Assembly: GCF_007829885.1 (NCBI RefSeq)
Contig: NZ_VIWW01000001.1
Location: 3,968,001 to 4,032,000, forward strand
From: Streptomyces brevispora
Lineage (GTDB): Bacteria > Actinomycetota > Actinomycetes > Streptomycetales > Streptomycetaceae
DNA: 64,000 nucleotides
Direction: 5' to 3'
A program made the translations under genes and the position numbers. Numbering within the stretch: position 1 is the stretch's first letter; every line of letters begins with the position of its first letter. Positions 16,318-25,670 of the stretch are shown piece after piece. The notes beneath the pieces were generated by a model. It made no database searches, was not told the DNA's origin, and saw only the letters and a program-made list of their open reading frames with translations.

Positions 16318-18834
16318 TCACCGCCCGGGCAGGCCCCGCGCGCGCCGCCGCCGTATCCGGGCCAGGGCCGCCGGTGCGAGCGCCGTGGCGAGCAGGGCCG
16401 CCAGCGCGGCGGCCCCGGCGAACGTCCCGGCCCGCAGCCCCGGCGGCCGGAACGCGCAGTCCACCGTCGTCCGGCCGTCGCCGACCGGCGCCGCGACCAG
16501 GCCGAGATACGAGCCGGCCGGCCGCCCGTCGCAGCTCCAGCCCGCGATCCTGGGCGCGGCCAGCACCGCGACTCCCCGGGTTCCGGGCGGGAGTTCGGCG
16601 CGCACACCGCTGCCGGAGACGGTGACCCGCGTCGCGCCCGTGCGCTTCAGCCCCGCCACCGCCGAGGCCAGGCGCCCCGGGTCCAGGCAGCCGACGGCCT
16701 CGTGCGGAACGGTCCCCGCCCGTTCCGCCCGCAGCGTCACGGCGATCCGGCCCCCGCCCGGACCCAGCGGCAGCATCCCGGCCCGGCGGGCGGGCATGTC
16801 GCCCCGCAGATCGTTCGGTTCACCGGTGGCGCCCAGCCGGGCGGTGCCGAACAGGTCGGGCGCCCACAGGAACACCCGGCTGCCGGCCGGACAGCTCGCG
16901 CCTAGGGTGTACGTGCCGGGCCGCACCTCGTACGCGTACGGATTCCTGTCGGCGGCGGGGGCGCCGTCCGCGGACCGCAGCACGGTCGCCGGCCGCGTGT
17001 ACACCGAGGCGCCGAGCAGCATCTCCTGGTTGCGGAACGGCGAGCGACCCCACCGGGGTGCTTCCGCCGACGGCCGCACCGTCACCAGCGGCGGGACGTC
17101 CTGCCGGGTCACGGTCACCGGCCGGTCGTCCGGGCGGTTCCAGACCTGATGCGGATCGCGCGGTGAGTGGACCCGGGCGCCGACCGAGAACACCGCGTCG
17201 GTCACCGGGTTGTCCAGGCCCTGCACGGCGCGGCCGCGCGAGGTCCAGCCGCCGCCCAGCGCGAGGAAGGTGCGGGTCGTCACGTCGGGCGTATGGCTGC
17301 TGTAGTAGGCCCCGCCCTGGCCGCCGACCACCAACGGGTCGTTGGCGGTGGTCTGCTCCGGACCCGGATCGGTGCGATAGCGCGGCCAGCCGTCGGCGCG
17401 GGCGACCGCCTCGGACTGGAGGCGCTGGCGCTCGCCCCAAGGCGCGTAGTCGTCGAGCAGCTTCAGCCGCTGCCGGTCGGCGTAGGCGGTGGTCGCGGCG
17501 GCCTGACCGGCCTGCGCCCCCGCCAGCAGCAGCACCGCGAGCGCGACGAACCTGCCCCTGCGCACCAGCGCGAGAGCGCAGACGGCCGCCACCAGGCCCG
17601 CGGCGAACAGCGGATACGTCCACCGGGTGACCAGCGCGCTGGGCGCGGCCGTGGCCGCGATCAGCGCCAGCACCCCGCCCCCGCCCAGCAGCGCCCGCCG
17701 GTCCGGCCAGGCGCGGGCGACCGTGCTCCAGGCGGCGATCACCACGATGCCGCAGAGCACGAACGTCTGCCGGAACGGGCTGCCGTTCGGCGTCGCGAAG
17801 GCGTGCCAGAGCAGATGCGTGGGCCCCCACTGCAACGACAGCGCGACCACGGCCACCAGCCCCGGCCACCCCCACCGCTCGGCGCGCGGCACGGCACGGT
17901 GGAAGGCCAGTGCGCAGGCCAGGAGCAGGGCGCCCGTGCCGAGGAAGACCGCCGGACTGAAGAAGCCGTACGTGGCGGGCAGCAGCCGGGCCGCGACATC
18001 CGGCCAGGCCGCCGGGGCGAACTCCCGGGTCCAGCCCGGATAGGCGTGCCGGGTGCCGAGGAAGACCGGCAGCAGGACCGGCGCGGCAATCCCGATGCCG
18101 AGCAGCACCGTCCGCACCGCGCGCACCAGACCCCGGACCCGTTCCCGCGAAGTCCCGTCCTCCAGCAGCAGCCGCACCACCAGCACCAGCGCCGCGCCGA
18201 GCGTGGCCATGTACGCGGTGTAGAAGTTGGAGACCCAGGCGAGCGTCACGAGAAGCGTTCCCAGTACCGGCCGCCGCGCGGTCCGCGCCCACTCGCCGGC
18301 CAGGCACAGCAGCGGGAAGGCGATCAGCCCGTCCAGCCACATCGGGTTGTACACGGCCTCGGCGACCGACCAGCCGCACAGCGCGTACGAGGCGCCGAGC
18401 ACGGCCGCGAGCCACTCCCGGCCGCGGCCCCGGCGCAACGCGGTGAGCAGCCAGGTCATCGCCGCGGCCGCCGCCCCCGTCTTCACCAGGGTGACGACGT
18501 AGACGGCCAGGTCGATCCGGTCCCTCGGGAACACCCCGACGAGCAGGGCGAACGGGCTGCTCAGATACGTACCGAGGTCGGGCAGGAAGCTGGTGCCGAA
18601 GCCGGACCGCCAGTTCAGCAGCAGCCCGCCGTCCGCCCGCCCGTGCAGCAGATCCCACAGCCGGGCGTGGAACGGTACGAACTGATTGCCCAGGTCGTTC
18701 ACGCTGCGGGTGCGCGGGCCGAACGGGTAGCCGCGGGCCATCGCGTCCCCGGCGCAGACGGTGACGACGGTGAGCACGGCGGCCAGGGCGGCGCCCCGGC
18801 CGCGCGGCGATCGGAGAAACGGCGGAGTCCTCAT
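16318..18834 (-). CDS. YfhO-like polytopic membrane protein (GT-C type)
   Basis: This large membrane protein (838 residues) has about a dozen spans in the first 450 residues, then a long extracytoplasmic domain, and a final span before an Arg-rich cytoplasmic tail. The N-terminal pattern (GNQFVPFHARLWDLLHG and NWRSGFGTSFLPDLGTYLSSPF, then VYNPMWLDGLIAFPLL) matches the YfhO family. Members are linked to glycosylation of teichoic-type wall polymers using lipid-linked sugars. Its place beside sialyltransferase-like genes suggests it decorates or processes the nonulosonic-acid polymer outside the membrane. It is transcribed divergently from the GT29 gene. Confidence 0.82.
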   Translation of the reverse strand: MRTPPFLRSPRGRGAALAAVLTVVTVCAGDAMARGYPFGPRTRSVNDLGNQFVPFHARLWDLLHGRADGGLLLNWRSGFGTSFLPDLGTYLSSPFALLVGVFPRDRIDLAVYVVTLVKTGAAAAAMTWLLTALRRGRGREWLAAVLGASYALCGWSVAEAVYNPMWLDGLIAFPLLCLAGEWARTARRPVLGTLLVTLAWVSNFYTAYMATLGAALVLVVRLLLEDGTSRERVRGLVRAVRTVLLGIGIAAPVLLPVFLGTRHAYPGWTREFAPAAWPDVAARLLPATYGFFSPAVFLGTGALLLACALAFHRAVPRAERWGWPGLVAVVALSLQWGPTHLLWHAFATPNGSPFRQTFVLCGIVVIAAWSTVARAWPDRRALLGGGGVLALIAATAAPSALVTRWTYPLFAAGLVAAVCALALVRRGRFVALAVLLLAGAQAGQAAATTAYADRQRLKLLDDYAPWGERQRLQSEAVARADGWPRYRTDPGPEQTTANDPLVVGGQGGAYYSSHTPDVTTRTFLALGGGWTSRGRAVQGLDNPVTDAVFSVGARVHSPRDPHQVWNRPDDRPVTVTRQDVPPLVTVRPSAEAPRWGRSPFRNQEMLLGASVYTRPATVLRSADGAPAADRNPYAYEVRPGTYTLGASCPAGSRVFLWAPDLFGTARLGATGEPNDLRGDMPARRAGMLPLGPGGGRIAVTLRAERAGTVPHEAVGCLDPGRLASAVAGLKRTGATRVTVSGSGVRAELPPGTRGVAVLAAPRIAGWSCDGRPAGSYLGLVAAPVGDGRTTVDCAFRPPGLRAGTFAGAAALAALLATALAPAALARIRRRRARGLPGR

Positions 18835-19134
18835 GGTGCGTCGAATATGTCACCGAACATCGTGAAATCCCTTGCGGGAAAGGGCGGTTCACCTGATGGT
18901 CCGCCGCCCTTCACACGGCCGTCCCCGCCGGGTCACCCGGTCCGCACGCCGACCCGGCGCACCCCGCACCCGCCGGGAACGGGTGGGAGTCAGCAGTTGT
19001 CCGTGCCGACAGGGGGAGTTCATCCCGCGGCCGTTCAGGTTTCCTAGCGTGCCACGGAACCCGGAACGGTTGACGAACATCCGCACCCCTCGATACGCCC
19101 CTTCCCCCACGGGCATCAGACGCTTTGGAGCGCC
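18835..19134. promoter_or_regulatory. Divergent promoter region of the glycopolymer locus
   Basis: These 300 bases separate the YfhO-like gene (minus) from the GT29 gene (plus). The part next to YfhO (18840-18890) is relatively A/T-rich and contains a small inverted repeat, CCCTTGCGGGAAAGGG, at 18870-18885. I cannot name an operator. No small gene is convincing here. Confidence 0.4.
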
Positions 19135-20679
19135 ATGACGAAAGCCCGCACCCGCTGGCCACGGCAGCGTGACGCACAGGACCCGGTCCCGTCCGACGAC
19201 GGCACGTCCCCTCCCGCCGCCGTCCGTCCGACGGACCTGGAGACCTGCCTGCGCGCCTGCGCCGCCCACAGCGGGAAGCTGGTCGCCGGACTCGACCGGC
19301 GGCGCACGGCGCTCGCCGAGGCCCTGCGAAACCTGCTGGCCACCCACGCCACCATGGAGCAGACATCCGCCGCGGCCTCCCCGGTCCCCCTGCTGCGGCG
19401 CACCTCCAAAGGTGGCCCCGGCTCCGCCCTGGTCCTTGGCGACCAACTGCTCGACCCGCTGCTCGCGGTCGGCAACAAGGCGCTGGACTGCGGTTACGAG
19501 GACGAGCTGAAGCTCGCGGTCCTCGTCACGGACACCGTGCTGACCCAGCGCCGACGCTCCCGGGCCGCCTGGCGGCTGCGGGCCCGTGTCCTGGAGGCGA
19601 TCGGCGCGGAGGCCGACGCCGTCGAGGCGTACGAGCGCTACCTCGCCCTCACCGACGACGACGGCTTCGGGATCGCGGCGAAGACGGCCGGGCTGCGGGC
19701 CGGGGCGGAGCGCCAGGACGAGCTGCTGCGGATCCTGGAGCGGGACTGCCCCGAGGCCGCGGGCTTCGCCGAAGGACCGGTCACCGACACCTGGGCCGAG
19801 GGCCTGGCACTGCACGCGCGCGGCGACCGGAACCGGGCGCGGTCCCGGCTGATCGGCGCACTGCTGGCCCAGGACCGCTCCGGCGCGCCGGTGCCGGAGA
19901 TCCAGGAGGCCCTGGCCCACTACCTCGGCCTCGCGCTGGAGGCCGACGGCGCGCCGGGCAGCGGCGGCACCCCGGCGGGCAACGGCGACCCCGCCCGCCT
20001 CACCGAGCTGATCGAGCTCTACGCCGGGCAGCGCCGGATGCGGATGCGCGGCCCGGTGGCCGACCCCACCTTCGGCGGCGTCGAATGGACCACGCTCGGC
20101 GAGTTCCGCAACCACATCGCGGGCAAGTCGATCTGCCTGATAGCCAACTCGCAGCGGGTCGGCGCCGGTTCGATGGGCGCCGAGATCGACGCGTACGACC
20201 TGGTCGTCCGCTTCAACTCGTTCCGGATCGACCCGGCGGCCACCGGCAGCCGTACCGACATCCACGCCACCATCCACAAGCACGGCTTCAACTGGGACCG
20301 GAAGGTCCACACCCGGCTGGTGTTCGGCGGGATCTCCGGCGACTGGAAGCACTCGCTGCGCACCCGGCTGGTGCCGGGCGCCCAGCAGTATCTCGGCGAC
20401 GAGTCGCTGCGCTGGCCGCTGCGCGACATCGGCAAGGTCGGCACGGACGCCTGGCCGGCCATCCCCACCAGCGGCTTCAACATGCTCTGGCTGCTGGACC
20501 ACCTGGACGTCAGCCCCCAACTCGACCTGATCGGCTTCGACTTCTACGAGAGCGGCGCCTACCGGCTGCCCGCCGCGATGAAGATGCCCATCACCTCCGT
20601 GCACGAGTACACCAGCGAAAAGGCGTGGGTCATGGAACGCGCCCAGAGCGTCACCGATACGAGGATCCGACTGCGATGA
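19135..20679 (+). CDS. GT29 sialyltransferase-like protein
   Basis: The C-terminal half (about 325-500) carries sialylmotif-like segments normally seen in eukaryotic family GT29. The L-motif is CLIANSQRVGAGSMG followed by IDAYDLVVRFNSF and GSRTDIH. The S-motif is PTSGFNMLWLLDHLD with LIGFDFYESGAY, and a final HEYTSEKAW supplies the short motif histidine and glutamate. The N-terminal 300 residues look helical and TPR-like, with no signal peptide, so the enzyme is cytoplasmic. It probably transfers CMP-activated Kdn or a related nonulosonic acid. The gene overlaps the following one by ATGA. GT29 in bacteria is rare, which makes this notable. Confidence 0.85.
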   Translation: MTKARTRWPRQRDAQDPVPSDDGTSPPAAVRPTDLETCLRACAAHSGKLVAGLDRRRTALAEALRNLLATHATMEQTSAAASPVPLLRRTSKGGPGSALVLGDQLLDPLLAVGNKALDCGYEDELKLAVLVTDTVLTQRRRSRAAWRLRARVLEAIGAEADAVEAYERYLALTDDDGFGIAAKTAGLRAGAERQDELLRILERDCPEAAGFAEGPVTDTWAEGLALHARGDRNRARSRLIGALLAQDRSGAPVPEIQEALAHYLGLALEADGAPGSGGTPAGNGDPARLTELIELYAGQRRMRMRGPVADPTFGGVEWTTLGEFRNHIAGKSICLIANSQRVGAGSMGAEIDAYDLVVRFNSFRIDPAATGSRTDIHATIHKHGFNWDRKVHTRLVFGGISGDWKHSLRTRLVPGAQQYLGDESLRWPLRDIGKVGTDAWPAIPTSGFNMLWLLDHLDVSPQLDLIGFDFYESGAYRLPAAMKMPITSVHEYTSEKAWVMERAQSVTDTRIRLR

Positions 20680-23024
20680 CGACGACGCACCCCGCCGGCA
20701 CCCCCGCTCCGACAGCCTCTCCCGCGCCCGCCAACGCGCTCACCGGCAAGCGCCGGGTCGCCTTCGCGAGCTTCGTGGACGAGAACTACCTGCCCGGCTT
20801 CCTCGCCCTGCTGCGCAGCCTCGCCCTGTCCAACCCGGCCCTCTGCGAGGACTTCATCGTCCTGCACGACGGGCTGCGCCCCGCGTCCGTCGCCCGGATC
20901 CGGGAACTGCACCCGCGTATCGACTTCCGCCGGGTCGACGCCGCGCACTACGACACGTACGCCAAGGGCGACCAGGACAACTACCTGGTGCGCAAGGCCT
21001 ACTTCATCCTGGACGTCTTCCGGATACGCGACTACGACACCGTGATCACCCTGGACACCGACATGGTGGTACTCGGCGATCTGGACGAACTGCTCGGGCT
21101 GCGCGAGGGACTTGCCGCCGTTCCGCAGTTCTTCTACGGGCAGCACAAGCTCAACAGCGGGCTGCTGGTCATCCAGCGCGAGTATCTGAGCGACGCGTTC
21201 TGCGCGCGGATCGACGAGGTCGGCCGCAACGGCGCATACGAGCTGGACAAGCACGACCAGGGCATTCTGAACGCCGTCCTCGACGGCGACTTCGTGCAGC
21301 TCGACTCCCGCTACAACTTCGTCAAGCGGCGGCTCTCCGGCGACCTCCCGGTGCCCGACAACACCGCGATCCTGCACTTCACCGGCCGGCACAAGCCCTG
21401 GCAGGGCGGCGAGGCCGGGTACGGGCTCGCCGAGGACCGCTGGCGCGAGTCCGAGCTGTCCGACGCCGAGTTCCACGCCTCGTACCTGGCCCTGCCCGGC
21501 GCCAAGCACCACGACCTGCTGGTACACTACGGCACCCCGCACGTCCGCCGCACCGCCGACCCCGACAGCGCCCGCCGGGTCGCCGCCGCACACATCGGCG
21601 CCGGCGAGTACCAGGAGGCGGCCGAGCTGCTCGGCTCGGTCCGGATCCCCGTCGACGAGGCCTGGCCGCACGAGGTGCTCGGCCACGCGCTGATGAGCGT
21701 CTCCCGCTACGAGGAGGCCCGCGCCCAACTGCTGCTGGCCACCGCGGCGCCCAACCGGGCCGCCACCGCCTTCTCGCGCCTCGCCCAGATCGCCTGGATC
21801 CACGGCGACGACTCCGGCGCGGCGCGGTACGCACTCGAAGGGCTCGGTGTCGACCCGACGCACCGGGCGAACCGGCTGATGTACAAGCGCACCAGGGACG
21901 CGGAGGCCCCCGCCCAGGGACCGCCCGCCGACCAGCTCGCACACGTCGCGTTCTACATGGACCGGCAGGGCAACGCCGGGGACAAGCTGCTCCCGGAGAG
22001 CGTCCGGCTGGCCTTCGGCCGCGACACCGGCCCGGCTCGCTGGCACTCCGTCCACGCCCACCGGCTGTTCGACGAGGCCGCGCTGGAACGGGTCAACGCC
22101 CGCCGCGCACTGGTCATCGGCGGCGGCGGCCTCTTCATCCCGGACACCGCCCCGAACGGCAACAGCGGCTGGCAGTGGAACGTCCCCGACGAACTGCTGG
22201 AGCGGATCGACGTACCCGTCATGGTGTACGCGGTCGGCTTCAACGCCTTCGACGGCCAGGCCTACGGCCACGGCCGGGAGCGGTTCCTCTCCTCACTGCG
22301 CAAGCTGGTCGAGCGCGCCGCGTTCTTCGGGCTGCGCAACCACGGCTCCATCGAGAAGGTCCGCGAGCTGCTGCCGTCCTCGCTGCACGACAAGGTCCGC
22401 TTCCAGCCCTGCCCGACGACCGTCACCCGGCAGCTGGTGGACGGCTGGACCGACCCCGCGCGGCGCGACGACACCGTGCTGATCAACGCCGCGTACGACC
22501 GATCGGGGCTCCGCTTCGGCCACGACTACGGGCACTTCCTCGCCGAGATGGCCACCGCGGTGAAGGGGCTCGGCACCCGGGCCGAGGTGAAGTGCGTGGC
22601 CCACTCGCTGGACGACGAGCGGATCGCCTTCGACCTGCGGCGCGAACACGGCATCGCGCTGCCGGTGATCCCGATGTACGACTTCGGCAACGACGAGATC
22701 CGGGACACCTACGCCCGGACCAGGCTGGTCATCGGGATGCGCGGGCACGCGGGCATGATCCCGTTCGGCTGCGGCACCCCGGTCATCAGCCTGATCTCGC
22801 ACCCGAAGATGGCGTACTTCCTGTCCGACATCGAGCGGCCCGACTGGGGCATCTCCGTCCACGACCGGCACCTCGGGGCACGGCTCGTGGAGCGGGCGGC
22901 CGGGATGCTGGACGACCACGCCGCGGCGGTCGCCGATGTGCACGGGCGCCAGCGGGAACTGTGGAAGGTCACCGAGGCGAACGCCGCGGACCTCCGGCTG
23001 ATCCAGGCGGGCGTACGCGTCTGA
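20676..23024 (+). CDS. Bifunctional GT8 glycosyltransferase - polysaccharide pyruvyltransferase
   Basis: This 782-residue fusion has a GT8 (glycogenin/LgtC-type) domain at about residues 27-260, with the metal-binding DxD in ITLDTDMVVLGDLDEL and LNSGLLVIQREYL. A helical TPR-like linker (about 300-410) follows. The polysaccharide pyruvyltransferase domain spans about 420-760 (FYMDRQGNAGDKLL, VIGGGGLFIPD, LVIGMRGHAGMIPFG). It would add a hexose and a pyruvate ketal to the wall polymer. ATG 20676 overlaps the GT29 stop (ATGA), so expression is coupled. A strong hairpin follows the stop. Confidence 0.88.
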   Translation: MTTTHPAGTPAPTASPAPANALTGKRRVAFASFVDENYLPGFLALLRSLALSNPALCEDFIVLHDGLRPASVARIRELHPRIDFRRVDAAHYDTYAKGDQDNYLVRKAYFILDVFRIRDYDTVITLDTDMVVLGDLDELLGLREGLAAVPQFFYGQHKLNSGLLVIQREYLSDAFCARIDEVGRNGAYELDKHDQGILNAVLDGDFVQLDSRYNFVKRRLSGDLPVPDNTAILHFTGRHKPWQGGEAGYGLAEDRWRESELSDAEFHASYLALPGAKHHDLLVHYGTPHVRRTADPDSARRVAAAHIGAGEYQEAAELLGSVRIPVDEAWPHEVLGHALMSVSRYEEARAQLLLATAAPNRAATAFSRLAQIAWIHGDDSGAARYALEGLGVDPTHRANRLMYKRTRDAEAPAQGPPADQLAHVAFYMDRQGNAGDKLLPESVRLAFGRDTGPARWHSVHAHRLFDEAALERVNARRALVIGGGGLFIPDTAPNGNSGWQWNVPDELLERIDVPVMVYAVGFNAFDGQAYGHGRERFLSSLRKLVERAAFFGLRNHGSIEKVRELLPSSLHDKVRFQPCPTTVTRQLVDGWTDPARRDDTVLINAAYDRSGLRFGHDYGHFLAEMATAVKGLGTRAEVKCVAHSLDDERIAFDLRREHGIALPVIPMYDFGNDEIRDTYARTRLVIGMRGHAGMIPFGCGTPVISLISHPKMAYFLSDIERPDWGISVHDRHLGARLVERAAGMLDDHAAAVADVHGRQRELWKVTEANAADLRLIQAGVRV

Positions 23025-23033
23025 CGGCACGAC

Positions 23034-23073
23034 GGGAGGGGGCGGGACGCCGACCGGCGCCCCGCCCCCTCCC
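23034..23073. terminator. Bidirectional terminator between convergent glycopolymer genes
   Basis: A 13-base G-rich arm at 23034-23046 pairs perfectly with 23061-23073, and the loop holds a further 4-bp stem (CGCC/GGCG). It lies between the stop of the GT8-pyruvyltransferase gene and the stop of the convergent polysialyltransferase-like gene, so it can serve both transcripts. Confidence 0.75.
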
Positions 23074-23099
23074 GCGCTGTCACCACCCGCCGGACCGGC

Positions 23100-24473
23100 T
23101 CACCGCCGCACGGCCCGCCGCAACGCCTTCGCCCGCCGCGCCACCCGGCGCACCGCGGCACTTCGCGGCAGGAACGCGAACTGCTCGGGCACCCCGCCCG
23201 GCAGGCCGAGCGAGGTCAGCCGCCTGCGCTTGAAGTAGCGCCACGTCGAGGCCGTGAGACGGGCGGCGAGATACCGCTCCGCCACCGGGCGCAGCGCCGG
23301 ACAGATCTTCGGCTGCATGGCGAAGCCGACCGCGGCGACCAGGTCGTTCAAGTCGGCCGGTGCTTCCGGGGGAGCCGCAGGGACCGCGTCCCCGTCCTCC
23401 AGGTCCGGCACCAGTACGTCCACCAGCGTGACCGGAATCCGGTTGCTGTTCTCGAACGGGGTCAGCCGGTCCAGCAGCGTCCGCGTACCGACCCGCGCCA
23501 CCGGCAGCCCGTAGAACGCGGACGCCGTGAGCAGCGCCGTCGAGAAGCAGCCGACGACCAGCGCGGGCCGCATCCGCCGGTACAGCACCTCGGCGAGGAC
23601 CGGGGCGGTGAGCACCCCCGCGTCCAGCACGGTCAGCTCCGCGCCGAGCCTCTGCGCCTCCGCCTCCATCGCCCGGGACCACTGCGCCGGGGCCGTCGGG
23701 TGCGGCTTGAACACCAGGCGGGTGTGGCCGAGCCGGACCGCCCCGCGCATCATCCGCAGATGCAGCCGCTCCTCCTCCGCCGCGCTGATCAGGCCGAGCG
23801 CGGAGAGGTACTGGCCCAGCAGCAGCGCCGGCGCCTCGACGGACGGCACCCCCGCCACGACGTCGGGCGCGTCGCCCAGCTCACCGAGCACCTTGAGGAA
23901 GGCCTCCGTCGGTACGATCCGCGGCGCCACGCCGAACTCCGTGAGCAGCAGGGGCCGCAGCCCCGGCACCAGGTCGAGATGGAGCAGCCGCCGCACCCGG
24001 GTGCCGACGAGCGGGTCGATCTTGTTCCTGGTCGGGCCGTAGCTCATCAGCCCGTCCGCGTACACGTCGATCGGTACGCCGGTGAAGATCTGGGCGACCG
24101 CCATGGCCGGGTTGACCTGGATCGACTCCACGGCGATCTCGATGTCGTCGTCGCCGAGCCCCCAGGCGAGCCGCAGATGCCGTTCCCACAGCGGTACGTC
24201 GTCCGGGCGCGGGGACCAGCCGGCCGGGTGGTGCGGGGCGATCGTCGCGTTCCACGACACGACGTCGTCGAACCGGCCGCGCAGCGCGTCGAACCCCGGC
24301 ATCGCGTCGACGGCGGACGTCGTCTCCGGGATCGCCGCGTTGTTCGAGACGAGCAGGATGCGGCGGCCGGCGTCCGCGAAGAGACCCGAGTCCAGGGCGG
24401 CGGCGAGCGTGGCCGTGCCGTACAGGGTGGAGGCGAAGAAGATCTGTGTCGTACCGGCCCGGTCGCTGCTCAC
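23100..24473 (-). CDS. Polysialyltransferase-like glycosyltransferase
   Basis: The 457-residue protein resembles the alpha-2,8-polysialyltransferase family (GT-B fold, CMP-sialate donors). Features consistent with this are an N-terminal IFFASTLYGTATLAAAL entry strand, a central FKPHPTAPAQWS segment with the HP motif that binds CMP, and a VVGCFSTALLTASAFYG segment corresponding to the S-S/T donor-site motif. It would polymerise or extend the nonulosonic-acid chain. The GTG start overlaps the stop of the GT2 gene (GTGA). A longer frame upstream runs into the GT2 gene and is not used. Confidence 0.75.
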   Translation of the reverse strand: MSSDRAGTTQIFFASTLYGTATLAAALDSGLFADAGRRILLVSNNAAIPETTSAVDAMPGFDALRGRFDDVVSWNATIAPHHPAGWSPRPDDVPLWERHLRLAWGLGDDDIEIAVESIQVNPAMAVAQIFTGVPIDVYADGLMSYGPTRNKIDPLVGTRVRRLLHLDLVPGLRPLLLTEFGVAPRIVPTEAFLKVLGELGDAPDVVAGVPSVEAPALLLGQYLSALGLISAAEEERLHLRMMRGAVRLGHTRLVFKPHPTAPAQWSRAMEAEAQRLGAELTVLDAGVLTAPVLAEVLYRRMRPALVVGCFSTALLTASAFYGLPVARVGTRTLLDRLTPFENSNRIPVTLVDVLVPDLEDGDAVPAAPPEAPADLNDLVAAVGFAMQPKICPALRPVAERYLAARLTASTWRYFKRRRLTSLGLPGGVPEQFAFLPRSAAVRRVARRAKALRRAVRR

Positions 24474-25459
24474 GCGGCCGCCACCGCCTTCGCGGCGGAC
24501 CGTCGGCGCAGCCGGCGCAGCAGGGCCGCGCGCTTGACGTCCATCGAGTCGAGGGCGTCGTCCAGCACATCCTGCGGCATGCGCCCGAGAGCGTCGGCAC
24601 TCATCGTTTTCAGGGCACGCGCCACCGAGGGTTCGAACCTTTCCATCGAACCCATGTGATGGGAGATGATCGCGCAATAGTTGCGAACCGCTTTCGGCAG
24701 GAGTTCCCGCGCATCGCGGTCCGCCGCTGTTTCCCGTATGACCTGGTCGAACGAGCGAATGAAATCGAGCTGGCGCATATCACCGATCTGGGTGAGCGAC
24801 GAGGCGACGCCACGTCGGTAGAAAATTCCGAGAAGTCCCAGCACCGCGAAGGAATCCGCCTCGCGGTGCAGCCGCCAGATCCACGGCCGGTCCTCGGCGG
24901 TGCGCAGCCCGTCCGTGAAGTGCAGCAGCCCGCGGTCCAGCAGCCGGCGGTGGTAGAGGCCCGCCCAGGCGTACGCGTAGTCGACCGAGGTGCTGCGCCC
25001 GGCGGGCAGGATCGCGTCCCGCGGTGCCATCACCTCGCCCCTGCGGCCGTGCGGGACGCGCTGGACCGTACGGGTCCTGCCGTCGGCCTGGACATGGTCG
25101 GTACGGACGAAGTCACAGCCCAACGCCTCGGTACGGGCCAGCAGTTCGGCGTAGAAACCGGGGGCGAGCCAGTCGTCGCCGTCCAGGAAGGCGAGGTACT
25201 CGCCGCGGGCCGCGTCCAGACCGGTGTTCCGGGCGGTGGCCAGTCCGCCGTTCTGTTCGTGCCTGCGGACGACCACCCCCGGAATCTCGTCCTGAGCGCG
25301 GCGCAGCATGTCCGCGGTCCCGTCGGTCGAGCAGTCGTCGACGAGGATGAACTCGAAGTCCTCGCGGGCGTTCGCCCGCAGGCTTCTCAGGGTGTCGGGG
25401 GCGTATGTCTGCACGTTGTAGAACGGCACGATGACGGAGAGCTTGACCACCCGCAGCAC
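24470..25459 (-). CDS. Family 2 glycosyltransferase
   Basis: This GT2 enzyme has about 329 residues and the GT-A nucleotide-sugar fold. It shows LSVIVPFYNV at the start, FILVDDCSTDGT for UDP binding, and EYLAFLDGDDWLAPGFY for the metal-binding DxD. The predicted catalytic region contains DGLRTAEDRPWIWRLH (the ED motif). The C-terminal 110 residues are helical. The start may be the GTG at 25459 or another GTG three codons later (MVKLSV...). It is the first gene of the minus-strand pair and shares the 25460-25670 promoter region with the divergent operon. Confidence 0.87.
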   Translation of the reverse strand: MLRVVKLSVIVPFYNVQTYAPDTLRSLRANAREDFEFILVDDCSTDGTADMLRRAQDEIPGVVVRRHEQNGGLATARNTGLDAARGEYLAFLDGDDWLAPGFYAELLARTEALGCDFVRTDHVQADGRTRTVQRVPHGRRGEVMAPRDAILPAGRSTSVDYAYAWAGLYHRRLLDRGLLHFTDGLRTAEDRPWIWRLHREADSFAVLGLLGIFYRRGVASSLTQIGDMRQLDFIRSFDQVIRETAADRDARELLPKAVRNYCAIISHHMGSMERFEPSVARALKTMSADALGRMPQDVLDDALDSMDVKRAALLRRLRRRSAAKAVAAA

Positions 25460-25670
25460 GCTAGTTCCGGGCCGGGCATTCGCCCTTGCGGCCGTACGGA
25501 CACGGGGTGAACGGCGCCCGTCGAAATGATGAACCGGTAAACCCCCTGAGGTGCTTTCCCGCTCCTTTCAAGCAGCCTGGCGGCAGGTTGGGCAATCGTC
25601 GGCGGGCTGTTAACCCTTTGTTGCTGTCACGTTGGGCTGCTCACCCCCGAGCCTTCCTACCTTCTTGGAC
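25460..25670. promoter_or_regulatory. Divergent promoter region between GT2 and nonulosonate synthesis operons
   Basis: This 211-base spacer has clearly lower GC than the surrounding genes and must drive the minus-strand GT2/polysialyltransferase-like pair and the plus-strand activation and synthesis operon. No palindromic operator stands out. The run GGCTGTTAACCCTTTGTTGC near 25604-25623 is the most A/T-rich part. Confidence 0.45.

Noticed and set aside
17167..19047. Long plus-strand frame opposite the YfhO-like gene
   Set aside because: Arg/Gln/Gly-rich composition without domain features, whereas the minus-strand product shows a dozen membrane spans and YfhO motifs.
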